Positions 26,164 through 35,509 of a stretch of 64,000 bases of DNA are shown here, one piece after another. Position numbers and translations under genes: made by a program. This DNA comes from Eisenbergiella tayi (GTDB taxonomy: Bacteria; Bacillota; Clostridia; Lachnospirales; Lachnospiraceae): contig NZ_MPDJ01000004.1 of assembly GCF_001881565.1 (NCBI RefSeq), positions 536,272-600,271 on the forward strand. Reading direction: 5' to 3'. The notes beneath the pieces were generated by a model. The model did not search any database, had not been told where the DNA came from, and saw nothing but the letters and a program-made list of their open reading frames with translations. The first letter of the stretch is position 1; each line of letters opens with the position of its first letter.

Positions 26164-29100
26164 TCAGGCCTTCAGCCGCACTCTCTTTTTCTTTTCTCCG
26201 TCCTCCGTTTCTGCCCGGCCTTTCTCCTCTGCCAGGGCAAGTCCCCGGGCAACAGAGGCTTCTATTACTGTACCGGCTCTGCTATAGCCAAATTTTCCGG
26301 CAGTTTCTCTTATAAAATCGGAATAGGAAAGACTGATTTGTTCCTCCAGCACCTCCCGGACTGCGTTGGCAATTTCCTGAGGACAGATATCTTCTATCGG
26401 CCTTTTCTCCCTCTCTCCCGTCCGATAGACAGCATAAGCCTCCGGATCTTGTCCGGGGTTCCATAAAAATTTCGTTTTTCCTCCATAAGTCACAGGAAGC
26501 GGAAGACTGCCGCAGGCCTCCTCCAGAATCTGCTCCACCTGATTTCCGGAACGGGAAATAGACCAGAGGGATAATATCTTCTTTTTTAACATTCCCCAGC
26601 TGATGGGAGCTTCCGCTTTCAGAAGCTTCAGAATCACCCTGCAGATTGCCTCCCGGTTTTCTGTACGATAGAATGTATCCGGGCTTCCCTGCTTTTCCAA
26701 AGCAGCTTCCCGATATGCACGGCGATACGGATGAAGGTGTTTCCTTTCTTTTACACTTTCCCAATCAGGAGTCAGGTCTGATTTTTCTTTGATATTATCC
26801 GTTTCGATTCCCATGTTGAGTTTCTCCAGACAGCGGCAGATACGATCCCGTTCTTTTTCCGGAGCTTCCAGCCATTCCATAGTCCATACGCGGATAATAT
26901 TCCATCCCAGTCCTTCCAGTATTCCGGGCTGCAGAAGATATCTGTCTCCGGCTGTTTTGGTTTCCCTGTCGTTTTCCCCATCCAGGAGAATTCCCAGGAT
27001 ATAGGAATCCTGTTCCTTATCCGAAAACACGGCGACATCAATCTGATAGGAGGAACAGCCCACACCGCAGCAGGCTTTATATCCCCGTTCTTCAAGGGCC
27101 CCTGCAATCTCACGGGCCAGTATCCGGTTTTTCTCCCCCTTTTCTCCCAGCCGCCGGGGCAGGGCCTGCGTACCTTTCCGGGCATATTCCAGAAATCCCT
27201 TAAGTCCGGCCACCCCTTCGGAACGGGTTCTGGACAGATCAATCTGTTCCGGCAGGATCGCGGAATATACCACCATTTCTTTCCTTGCCCTGGTTATTGC
27301 CACATTCAGACGCCTCCAGCCGCCTTCCTTATTAAGCGGCCCGAAATTCATGGAAACCTTTCCATTCTTATCCGGCCCATATCCAACGGAAAATAAAATG
27401 ACATCACGCTCGTCTCCCTGTACATTTTCCAGGTTTTTTATAAAAACCGGCTCAGGAAGGGCTGCATTTCGTACCTCCAGCTCTGTATCCCGGCTAAAGG
27501 CTTCCTCCATTAGATCCTCGATCAGGTTCTGCTGTGCGCTGCTGAAGGTGACAACGCCAATGCTATCTTGGGGATTCGTCCGCAGACGGCGCAGTATTTC
27601 CGCTGCTATGGCTTCCGCCTCGGCCCGGTTCTGTTTTGTCCTTCCTTTATCATAATATCCTTTTGTCAGCACAAATTTCACCCGGGATATCCTATCATCA
27701 GGAGAAGGGAAGGTATACAGCCTGTTCTCATAATACCTCCTGTTGCTGTATGCGATGAGGCTTTCATGACCGGAACGGTAATGCCACTGAAGATATTGCT
27801 CCGGCATGGACAGCGCGAGACAGTCCTCCAGCAGACTTTCCCCATCCTCAAGCTCCTGTTCCTCTTCATCGGTCCGGCCTGAGGCAAAAAAGCTGGTGGG
27901 CGGCAGCTGTTTGGGATCTCCCGCCACCACACAATTTTTCCCTCTGGCTATGGCTCCCACTGCTTCACTGGTGGGAAGCTGGGATGCCTCGTCAAAAATC
28001 ACAAGATCGAACCGGGGCCAGGATGGATCCAGATACTGAGCCACTGAAATAGGGCTCATCAGCATACAGGGACAGAGCCTGCGAAGCAGCGTGGGAGCTC
28101 GTTCAAACAGCTTCCGTATGGAAAGCATTCTTCCCTTACTGCGGATCACCTTCTGCAGAATCCCCAGTTCTGAAGAGTCGGCACTCTGAATTCCGGGTAC
28201 CGGTATGGAGGAGGACAGCTTTGCCGCAAGCTCCTGTACTGTCAGCTGTCTGAAATTTTCAGTCATATCCCTGAACTGCCGTATCAGGGCTTCCTGTGCG
28301 GCCCCCTGAAAACAGGCCAGCGCCGGCTCCTCATTTATCCCATCCCGTATGCAGGTCTGGTACATGCTGCATTCCCAGGCCATTTCCAACTCTTCAGAAG
28401 CCACCCCTCCTTCCCGGAAAGCATCCTGCACACAGGATAATCCCCGGGACAGCAGCCCATCTTCGGCCTGCAGGAACAAAACCCAGTCACGCAGGCCGTT
28501 CATTCCATCCTTAAGTCCGGAAAACTGTTTCTCCAGCTGTTTCAGCCAATCTTTACCACCATCACAGCAGCCGGGCAGTTCTGTCCCATCGGTCAGGATT
28601 CCATACTCCTTCCGCAGCCTGTCCAGTATGTCCTTAATCCGCTTCCATTCCTGTTGAAATGACTCTGCATCTGTGGAAAAGCTTTCCCTGCCTTCCTGGA
28701 TGATTTTTTGAATCTGATCCCTGTCTACTTTCTTCTCCAGTCCGTCAAGTGCCTCCCGGAGCCGGAAGGTTCGTGACAGGGACCTTTCAAGCTTATCCCA
28801 GTCCGTAATCTCCCCAGCCCATATCTCAGGAAACAGGCTGTACAGCTTCTCCGGTACAGCCGCCAATGCTTCTCTGCAGCTGCCGAACTGATTCAAAAGA
28901 ATACAGTCGGACTCCATCGTTTCCTTTCGTATTTCTTCGGGGTGCAGGGCATACTTTTTTAATTGCTTTTTCAGCCTGCCGCACTGGAATATCCGGGAAA
29001 GAAACCTGTTGCTGTTCGCGCCTTCCCATTGGCGGAACAGTTCTTTTCCGTCAATATCCCGTATGGCAGGATTAAAACGTTGAAAAAGCTGTCCTTCCAG

Positions 29101-31956
29101 CTTATTTAATTCTTTTCCCAGCTCCAGCAGCCGGATAGTCTGTGAACGAACTTCGCTTATATCTCCCAAGTCTATTATTTTTCCCAGGAGCATTCCTTCC
29201 TCCGCAATCACTTCCGACAGGACTGCTGCCGCCTCAAGCTCTTTTCTGTTCAGAGTATCAGAAAAACCATAAGCGGCGGCGAATCTATGTAATGCCTCTC
29301 TCAGCCGGGACAACTGCCGGCCTGCTTCCTCCAAATCCTGACACAGAAAGTCCTTTAACTCCTGTGAATAGGAACGTCCCTGGTAACTTAAAAAGGGAGT
29401 TTTCCTGATATCCCCGATCTCTCCGGCAGCAGCCGCATACCGTATAACAGCTTCTCTCCATTCCTGTATGTCTTCCTCTCTTCCTTCTGTAAGCAGGCGA
29501 GAAGGGAAAACAAGCCCCCTGTCGGCATTTTTTCTTTCCTCATACCGGCAGACCGCCTCATAAAGGGAAATCCCCAGAAAGCGTTTTTTATGAAGCGCTT
29601 TTACCGGCTCATTCAATTTTCGGCGAAGATCGCCCAGCTGTTTTGCCGTCCGCAGATATTCCTCCGGATGTTTAATCCTTCCAATCTCCAAAGTGCGCTC
29701 CAGCTTTTCCAAAACGGAACGTTTATTTGCCTTGTTGGAATGCAGCTCCAGGCAGAAGGGATCCAGGCCGATAGCTTCCAGGCGGCGCTGAACTACCGTA
29801 AGCGCTGCCATTTTCTCCGCGACAAATAATACGGTTTTTCCCTGGCCGAGGGCATTGGCAATCATATTTGCAATAGTCTGGGATTTGCCCGTCCCGGGCG
29901 GCCCGTGCAGAACAAAGCTTTCTCCCCCGGCCGCAGCCGCAATTGCCGCAAGCTGAGAAGAATCGGCACTTAAGGGCACTGCCGCCTCCTCCGGCGCTAT
30001 CCGTTCATCCAGTTCTTCCTCAGAAACAATATCTTCGCGGGTCTCCCATTTCATTTGCCCGTCGAGAAGGCTTTTTACCACCTTATTCCGCATAAGTTCC
30101 CGGGAACGGCTGTGAATATCGTTCCACATAATAAACCGGCTGAAAGAAAACAGACCCAGAAAGGCGAATTCTTCCACATCCCAACGGCTCTTCTCCATAA
30201 CACTGCGGCGCACGGTACGGAAAATCAAAGCAAGATCAATGCCATTGCCGTCCTCCGGCAATGGAGCCATTCCCGGTATGCTAATTCCGTAAAACTGCCG
30301 GAGCATTTCCAGCAGAGTTATATTCACCCGGGCTTCCTCCTGACGCATGCGGACAGTATATCCGCCGGTACGCGCCTTCCGAACCAGTTCTACAGGAACC
30401 AGGATAAGAGGAGCATACCTGGCCCGCTCACTTACCTCCGACTCATACCACCGAAGGAATCCGAGCGCTATATACAGGGTATTGGCGCCGTTCTCCTCCA
30501 TACTTTTTCTGGCATTCCGATACAAGATTTTCAGATTTTCTTTCAATTCCTGCAGCGGGAGAAAGGTCCGTATTCTTCCGGCATCCAACTCCGCCGACGC
30601 AATAGCTTTTACTAAATCCTGCTCTGTTTCTATAGGTGACAGCCAGGAAGAAAAAAGCCGTGTTGGAAGCCCTTCCGGACGTTCACTGATAAGGAATTCC
30701 TTCTCTTTCGCCAGCGAATCCTCCCATTCATACAAATCCGCAGTGAGGAACTGCAGGGTACTGCGTGTCATACGGAAATTAAGTAGGGTATTGCGCAGGC
30801 TCAGATCCAGAAGCTGACGTTCCCATACCTTCTGCCTGCTCACCGGGCCTGCTGCCTCCTCCGGCATATTTTCCTCAAAACCGGCCTGTACTGGCTTTTG
30901 AAGGAGCAGCTGTTCCGGCTGCGGCTCATATTCTGCCAGCCGGATTCTGCCATCTTCCCTGATCCGTTCCGGCAGCGGCTGAATCCCGCTTCGGCGGCAT
31001 TGCGCCACATCTATTGCACACAGGAAATTATCCGGGTCACTGAACCAGTCCTTTCCGTGCTTCTGAGCCTGTTCAAAATCCACCAGTCTCCCTGCCGTAA
31101 AATCCAGGCACTCCACTACGGTAATATCAGTAATCCCCTCCGCCATCCGCTTTGTCAGCGCAGTTATTTCATCTGTTTCACAGACCGAAAAACTTTCATC
31201 CTCCAGCCAGCAGCCGGCTAATACATGACTTTTCATGAATATCAGCAGCGGATGCAGCCCCACAGCCTCCAGACAGCTGGCATAGAGACAGGCCAATTCT
31301 AATGGCGTTCCGCCTTTTGCATCCAGCACACCGACAGGCATGGCTATATGCTGTCCCACTTCATCAAGTCCGCTTTGAGGAATATGGCAGACCAGATTCT
31401 GCTCCTGTAAAGCGGTATAAACGGCCGCAAGCTCCAGTCTTACCGCTTCCGGATTTCTGGTCCGATAACCGGTAAAGGACGGACAGTCTGTCCACTGATA
31501 TAAAAATCCGGTAGCTCTTGCTGCCAGGCCGACAATGCGCGGATGGTATGGCGTCACATAAACTGCCGCCAGCTCCGGCATCATAAGAATACCGCTCCAT
31601 TCCTCCGGCCCAAGCAGCTCAAGGGTATCCTGCCACTCATAGATAGTTTCTTCTCCCTCGTAAACCTTTACCTGCAGCAGCCCTTCGCTCCTGTCTTCCA
31701 TACTGTACAGGAATTCTTCCTGTACTGCCAGAGGCACAGGGCTGATTTCAATGGATTTTCCCGATTCCAGAACAGGCAGCCGCTGCTCCCAGTGTTCCAT
31801 GACAAGAGGCGTCATCGCAATTTCCAGACGCAGCTGATACAACGTTCCGGACGAACAGTTCGTTATGGTAAGAGAGCGGATAACCGGAATATGGCTGCGC
31901 TGTATGGCGAAATTGATAATACCGGTAAACTGGCCGGTAACGGTGACTGCTGACAT
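26164..31956 (-). CDS. DUF4011 superfamily 1 helicase with Vsr-like nuclease and DUF3320 (putative antiphage protein)
   Basis: Giant 1930-residue protein. Domains in order: an N-terminal beta-rich and transglutaminase-like region (1-350); DUF4011 beginning WERQLLDLSLRNTLLNFRMTRS near 385; SF1 helicase with Walker A GPPGTGKSQT near 690, Walker B/DEAS (LVIFDEASQLPTSEA) near 1322 and motif VI NVAITRARKE near 1555; an MTES_1575/Vsr-like nuclease (about 1605-1700, with SYQIDVAV); and a DUF3320 tail (about 1850-1900). This layout is known in single-gene defence proteins (I believe called Hhe in a screen of antiphage genes). It stands alone beside Uma2 and an orphan restriction-like nuclease. It is intact, with AAGGAA before the ATG. 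Confidence 0.88.
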   Translation of the reverse strand: MSAVTVTGQFTGIINFAIQRSHIPVIRSLTITNCSSGTLYQLRLEIAMTPLVMEHWEQRLPVLESGKSIEISPVPLAVQEEFLYSMEDRSEGLLQVKVYEGEETIYEWQDTLELLGPEEWSGILMMPELAAVYVTPYHPRIVGLAARATGFLYQWTDCPSFTGYRTRNPEAVRLELAAVYTALQEQNLVCHIPQSGLDEVGQHIAMPVGVLDAKGGTPLELACLYASCLEAVGLHPLLIFMKSHVLAGCWLEDESFSVCETDEITALTKRMAEGITDITVVECLDFTAGRLVDFEQAQKHGKDWFSDPDNFLCAIDVAQCRRSGIQPLPERIREDGRIRLAEYEPQPEQLLLQKPVQAGFEENMPEEAAGPVSRQKVWERQLLDLSLRNTLLNFRMTRSTLQFLTADLYEWEDSLAKEKEFLISERPEGLPTRLFSSWLSPIETEQDLVKAIASAELDAGRIRTFLPLQELKENLKILYRNARKSMEENGANTLYIALGFLRWYESEVSERARYAPLILVPVELVRKARTGGYTVRMRQEEARVNITLLEMLRQFYGISIPGMAPLPEDGNGIDLALIFRTVRRSVMEKSRWDVEEFAFLGLFSFSRFIMWNDIHSRSRELMRNKVVKSLLDGQMKWETREDIVSEEELDERIAPEEAAVPLSADSSQLAAIAAAAGGESFVLHGPPGTGKSQTIANMIANALGQGKTVLFVAEKMAALTVVQRRLEAIGLDPFCLELHSNKANKRSVLEKLERTLEIGRIKHPEEYLRTAKQLGDLRRKLNEPVKALHKKRFLGISLYEAVCRYEERKNADRGLVFPSRLLTEGREEDIQEWREAVIRYAAAAGEIGDIRKTPFLSYQGRSYSQELKDFLCQDLEEAGRQLSRLREALHRFAAAYGFSDTLNRKELEAAAVLSEVIAEEGMLLGKIIDLGDISEVRSQTIRLLELGKELNKLEGQLFQRFNPAIRDIDGKELFRQWEGANSNRFLSRIFQCGRLKKQLKKYALHPEEIRKETMESDCILLNQFGSCREALAAVPEKLYSLFPEIWAGEITDWDKLERSLSRTFRLREALDGLEKKVDRDQIQKIIQEGRESFSTDAESFQQEWKRIKDILDRLRKEYGILTDGTELPGCCDGGKDWLKQLEKQFSGLKDGMNGLRDWVLFLQAEDGLLSRGLSCVQDAFREGGVASEELEMAWECSMYQTCIRDGINEEPALACFQGAAQEALIRQFRDMTENFRQLTVQELAAKLSSSIPVPGIQSADSSELGILQKVIRSKGRMLSIRKLFERAPTLLRRLCPCMLMSPISVAQYLDPSWPRFDLVIFDEASQLPTSEAVGAIARGKNCVVAGDPKQLPPTSFFASGRTDEEEQELEDGESLLEDCLALSMPEQYLQWHYRSGHESLIAYSNRRYYENRLYTFPSPDDRISRVKFVLTKGYYDKGRTKQNRAEAEAIAAEILRRLRTNPQDSIGVVTFSSAQQNLIEDLMEEAFSRDTELEVRNAALPEPVFIKNLENVQGDERDVILFSVGYGPDKNGKVSMNFGPLNKEGGWRRLNVAITRARKEMVVYSAILPEQIDLSRTRSEGVAGLKGFLEYARKGTQALPRRLGEKGEKNRILAREIAGALEERGYKACCGVGCSSYQIDVAVFSDKEQDSYILGILLDGENDRETKTAGDRYLLQPGILEGLGWNIIRVWTMEWLEAPEKERDRICRCLEKLNMGIETDNIKEKSDLTPDWESVKERKHLHPYRRAYREAALEKQGSPDTFYRTENREAICRVILKLLKAEAPISWGMLKKKILSLWSISRSGNQVEQILEEACGSLPLPVTYGGKTKFLWNPGQDPEAYAVYRTGEREKRPIEDICPQEIANAVREVLEEQISLSYSDFIRETAGKFGYSRAGTVIEASVARGLALAEEKGRAETEDGEKKKRVRLKA

Positions 31957-32055
31957 GGTGTATTCCTTTTTATAATTTTATGTATGAAACCTGTTGGTAA
32001 TAATCATCACAAGTTTACAAGCGACAAATTGACAGAGCCCATTTCAAACACTTTT

Positions 32056-32084
32056 ATTATATTAAAAAATGTAATGCCCCGCAA
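32056..32084 (-). promoter_or_regulatory. Promoter of the DUF4011 helicase gene
   Basis: Minus-strand TTGCGG (32079-32084), 17-base spacer, TATAAT (32056-32061); leader of about 93 bases to the ATG at 31956. Confidence 0.6.
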
Positions 32085-32116
32085 TCATAAAGACCTATGG
32101 AAAGCAAGACAGCTTC

Positions 32117-32156
32117 TGCACGATAACTTCGGTATGTGCACGATAACTTCGGTATG
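32117..32156. repeat. Two exact tandem copies of a 20-bp unit
   Basis: TGCACGATAACTTCGGTATG occurs twice head to tail (32117-32136, 32137-32156), upstream of the Uma2 promoter and between two divergent genes. Two turns of helix per unit would place two proteins on one face; an operator role is possible. Confidence 0.85.
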
Positions 32157-32267
32157 ATAGTTTCTAAAAGCTGATTATTATGTTATACTATTAATATTAG
32201 TATATGGAATTACAACAGACACAAATACTTTTAATAATGAAGTAAATTAGTGAAAGGGAGTGATCAC

Positions 32268-32810
32268 ATGCCACAGTCCCAGGAAAGAATTTATACCATT
32301 GAAGATATTTACGCGCTCCCGAACGGAACGCGTGCAGAACTGATTGACGGACAGATTTACTACATGGCGCCCCCCAGCAGAAAACATCAAAAAATACTAT
32401 TGTCCCTGTCTCGTGTCATTTCTGATTATATAGACAAAAACAATGGGGCCTGCGAAGTCGACATTGCTCCATTTTCTGTTTTCTTAAATGAGAATGACAA
32501 AAATTATGTAGAACCGGATATCAGTATCATCTGTGACCAAAATAAGCTCAACGACAAGGGTTGTGTAGGTGCGCCGGACTGGATAATAGAAATAGTATCT
32601 CCCAGCAGCAAACGTATGGATTATATGATAAAACTATTCAAATACCGCACTGCCGGCGTCCGTGAATACTGGATTGTAGATCCGGATAAAGACCGAATAA
32701 CCCTTTACAATTTCGAGAAAGATGATATCGCAGAGTTTTCCTTTGCAGATGATATTCCGGTCAGTATATATCCCGGTTTTTCCATCAATCTCTCGAAACT
32801 GAATATCTGA
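32268..32810 (+). CDS. Uma2-family (DUF820) putative endonuclease
   Basis: Protein of 180 residues with the PD-(D/E)XK-like Uma2 fold: TIEDIYALPNGTRAELIDGQIYYMAPPSRKHQ, YVEPDISIICD, GAPDWIIEIVSPSS and FKYRTAGVREYWIVDPDKDRI. The acids in EPDISI and EIVSPS are the presumed metal ligands. Nuclease function is inferred from the fold; the biological role of the family is unclear. The ATG at 32268 follows AAAGGGAG; a GTG 18 bases upstream is part of that site. It is a single-gene unit ended by its own terminator. Confidence 0.87.
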   Translation: MPQSQERIYTIEDIYALPNGTRAELIDGQIYYMAPPSRKHQKILLSLSRVISDYIDKNNGACEVDIAPFSVFLNENDKNYVEPDISIICDQNKLNDKGCVGAPDWIIEIVSPSSKRMDYMIKLFKYRTAGVREYWIVDPDKDRITLYNFEKDDIAEFSFADDIPVSIYPGFSINLSKLNI

Positions 32811-32829
32811 AAAATTAAGGTTTATAACG

Positions 32830-32872
32830 TTGGCGGACAATCGGGAATTCGATTGTCTGCCAATTTATTTAC
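32830..32872 (+). terminator. Intrinsic terminator after Uma2
   Basis: TTGGCGGACAATCG (32830-32843) pairs with CGATTGTCTGCCAA (32850-32863), one G-U pair, then TTTATTTACTT. Confidence 0.88.
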
Positions 32873-32920
32873 TTCTGTAATACTAATACTAATTTTTGTA
32901 TCCGTATACCTTTTCTTTTT

Positions 32921-33748
32921 TCACTGATTATTTATCTCCTTTTCCTCCACAATTTCCTTCAGTTCCTCTACCAGTTCCCGCCATATTGCATATGATTCCT
33001 CTATTGTTTCCGCACAGACCGAAAGGGCAATCGCCTTCTGCATTCTGCTGTAACAGTCTCTGGGTTTGAGGGGAAAGGAATGAATATACTGCTCCGTCCG
33101 CTTCCAACTCGGAAAATAAACTTTATTCAATGCATACAGAGTCTGTAAGAATAAGTCCAGTGAGTGTTGGAACACATGATGGTTAAACACAATATCCTTA
33201 CGAAGGACAGCGCGCCCTACATTCTCCTCATCCCATATATAAGGATAGCTGGCATCCAAAACTGCTTTACGCAGCCGCTCAGGATATTCCGTCAATTCCT
33301 CCTTCATAGCTTCCAGCACTCCTGTTTTATCAACTAAAACATTGATATTTCTCATGGTGGAAAGCCTTCCGAGAGGATAAAATTCTCCCTCCGGTGATAT
33401 CCTGCTGCCGTCCACCACCGAATTTATATAGTCCCTCATTTCTTCCGCAAGGAAATACATGAACATTGTTTCCACACCGTCAATCAGCAGAATATCACCG
33501 GTCCTCCAATGAATATCGGCTTTGCACACTTCCATATTCAATTCTGTAAAAAGCTCCTCCTGCCGGTTATAACAGCTGATTCTTTCTTCCATGGAAGGGA
33601 TTTTACTGCATAATACAAACAAATCATAATCTCCGAATCCGGGAATGGGAACTTCATCCGGATCGCCTGTCTGTCCGATGGCTTCCACACCCTCCATCGT
33701 TGCCACTTCTTTCACAAAAATATCCTTTTTTTCTGCCACTCCCGCCAT
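32921..33748 (-). CDS. Nucleotidyltransferase-like protein (DUF4037 type)
   Basis: Protein of 275 residues. The N-terminal GFGDYDLFVLCSKIP resembles the Gly-Ser...Asp-x-Asp metal site of minimal nucleotidyltransferases, and the following helical region (KDIVFNHHVFQHSLDLFLQTLYALNKVYFPSWKRTEQYI) fits DUF4037. It may transfer a nucleotide to a small molecule such as an aminoglycoside, but the usual GS motif is weak. Start ATG 33748 with GGAGG. It follows the APH-like kinase gene by 21 bases and probably shares its transcript. Confidence 0.65.
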   Translation of the reverse strand: MAGVAEKKDIFVKEVATMEGVEAIGQTGDPDEVPIPGFGDYDLFVLCSKIPSMEERISCYNRQEELFTELNMEVCKADIHWRTGDILLIDGVETMFMYFLAEEMRDYINSVVDGSRISPEGEFYPLGRLSTMRNINVLVDKTGVLEAMKEELTEYPERLRKAVLDASYPYIWDEENVGRAVLRKDIVFNHHVFQHSLDLFLQTLYALNKVYFPSWKRTEQYIHSFPLKPRDCYSRMQKAIALSVCAETIEESYAIWRELVEELKEIVEEKEINNQ

Positions 33749-33769
33749 TTTTCTTCCTCCTGCACGATT

Positions 33770-34681
33770 TTATTCTTCCAGCATTTTATGAATCTGAGCT
33801 TCCTGTCCGCGGACAAAATAAAACATCTTAAGCGCATTATTCCGGAAATCAGCCTGCTCAGGCAGATTGAAATAAGCAGCAAATAGCAGTTCAATATTCT
33901 CCATCACATAAGGGAACGCCCTTTTTTCTTCAGGGAGTAAAGGAATCCACTTTTCATAGCCTGCTGCCGCATCCTTCACAATCCTCAGCCATTCCTCCGT
34001 ATCCAGGCTGCTTCCGATTTGTGAGGAAAGAAGTCCTGTCAGGAAATAGCAGATATCAAAAATACGAATATTTTTCTGGCTCAGATCGAAATCAATATAG
34101 CCCGAAAATTCACCATGATCGAATAAAAAATTACCAAAGTGGACATCTCTGTGAATCACCTGGCGCGGAAGCATATCATATCCATCCTGCAGATTGCCAA
34201 CAGCACTGCGGAAGGTTTCTTCATCCAGCCATTTTTCCCGGGACAGGCTTTCGGCAACCCAACCATTCATTTCATCCAGCAGGCTGTTATCCCATAATTC
34301 CAGGCGCTCCTCACATTTCCGGAATGCCAGATGCAGGCGTCCCAGAATCTCTCCCATTTTTTCTGCGATGCCCTCCTGTTTTATATCAGTCTCGTTATTT
34401 CCCGGTAGCTTCTTTGAAAGCATGTAGTATCTTTCATCACAGCATGCATAAGGGTCCCCTGACGGAATCGGTATGATCTCTGCCACGGGAATTCCCATTT
34501 CATGCAGGACAGTAAGCATCTCCGCATTCTTTTTCAGGCTTTCCAAATCCTCGTACCGTTTCAGGACATATTTATCATTGACTTGCCAGGCCGTTGAATA
34601 AATCTGTTCTGCCGTTCCTGACAGATTCCAGCATTGCAATATGTTTTCCGGCGCTTCCTTACTTATCGTTTTATCGTTCAT
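33770..34681 (-). CDS. Aminoglycoside phosphotransferase-like kinase
   Basis: Protein of 303 residues with the APH/choline-kinase fold: catalytic loop VIHRDVHFGNFLFD (H177, D179) and metal-binding IDFD (197-199). It would phosphorylate a hydroxyl of a small molecule; similarity to spore-coat CotS-like and homoserine-kinase-like proteins makes antibiotic resistance only one option. ATG at 34681 has AAAGGA. Neighbours are a nucleotidyltransferase-like gene downstream and a membrane protein upstream. Confidence 0.85.
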   Translation of the reverse strand: MNDKTISKEAPENILQCWNLSGTAEQIYSTAWQVNDKYVLKRYEDLESLKKNAEMLTVLHEMGIPVAEIIPIPSGDPYACCDERYYMLSKKLPGNNETDIKQEGIAEKMGEILGRLHLAFRKCEERLELWDNSLLDEMNGWVAESLSREKWLDEETFRSAVGNLQDGYDMLPRQVIHRDVHFGNFLFDHGEFSGYIDFDLSQKNIRIFDICYFLTGLLSSQIGSSLDTEEWLRIVKDAAAGYEKWIPLLPEEKRAFPYVMENIELLFAAYFNLPEQADFRNNALKMFYFVRGQEAQIHKMLEE

Positions 34682-34708
34682 CGCTTTTTCCTTTTGCCTT
34701 TCTTCTTT

Positions 34709-35329
34709 CTACAACATCCAGTTTCCAAATACAATTGTCAGTATATCGAGCTTTATCAGGACAAAAAATACCAGGAATGTAATTAGCAGCACCGGGGCAC
34801 ACTGTATTCTCTTTTTGGGGAGTACCAATAATAAGCAAAGACACATGCAGAAATAAATAATCTGCAGCACTGAATTCCCCTTCCCCGTCATGTAAGCCTC
34901 TGCAGCAAGCACGGCTATGGGCAGCGAAATCAGGAAATTGGAAAACCATCCCTTTCCACGGGCAAACCATATCAGGAATGCACAGAGCGGAGATACAAGC
35001 GCACATAGTCCCCAGAAAAGGATCTGGCTTTTCGGAAAAAAGCCCAGGAAAAGAACTGTGTATGCATAATAAGTAAAAAGAAAAGACATAAAATAGATAA
35101 AAGTGCGGATCGCAGCCATTCCGGGAGAATTACAGAAGACTGCCAGCAGAGTTGCCGTAAATATCCATATTCCGAGCCTTCCTCCCAGATCATCAAACAC
35201 GGGAACTATACCGGTTACTCTGGGATTATCCACCAATTTCGCCAGCAATCCCATGGCAAATCCAATCAAAAGCGCTGTTACCAAATAAGAGAATCTTTTC
35301 TTTGCATCGGCCTTGTATTTTCTGCGCAT
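34709..35329 (-). CDS. Membrane protein of unknown function
   Basis: I do not recognise it with certainty. It is 206 residues with six or seven hydrophobic segments, a basic N-terminus (MRRKYKADAKKRFSY) and a conserved-looking GGRLGIWIFTATLLAVFCNSPGMAAIRTFIYF block that resembles DUF6518-like small membrane proteins. No catalytic motif is visible. It precedes the APH-like gene by 27 bases on the same strand. Confidence 0.7.
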   Translation of the reverse strand: MRRKYKADAKKRFSYLVTALLIGFAMGLLAKLVDNPRVTGIVPVFDDLGGRLGIWIFTATLLAVFCNSPGMAAIRTFIYFMSFLFTYYAYTVLFLGFFPKSQILFWGLCALVSPLCAFLIWFARGKGWFSNFLISLPIAVLAAEAYMTGKGNSVLQIIYFCMCLCLLLVLPKKRIQCAPVLLITFLVFFVLIKLDILTIVFGNWML

Positions 35330-35509
35330 TATTTCCCTCCTGCAGGAGTCACCTTTATTTTACTGCAGGTTCACTCCCGTGCCTTCCACTGACTTATTTC
35401 TGAAATAAAAATGAGATAAGCCATATAAAGATAACTCCTGTAAAAAAATCATATTTTGCGGAAACTAAAATATATTGTAGCAACACCAATCTGTAAGGAT
35501 GAAATATTT

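Larger units (their letters stand above)
31957..32267. other. Divergent intergenic region of the helicase and Uma2 genes
   Basis: It holds the helicase promoter, the tandem 20-bp repeat and, for Uma2, an extended -10 TGTTATACT (TATACT 32184-32189) with a poor -35, followed by an AT-rich dyad (ATACTA...TAGTAT around 32185-32203). No gene is visible. Confidence 0.6.

Noticed and set aside
32121-32156. Resemblance of the tandem repeat to a loxP arm (ATAACTTCG)
   Set aside because: The copies are direct, not inverted, the following bases differ, and no recombinase gene is nearby; chance similarity is more likely.
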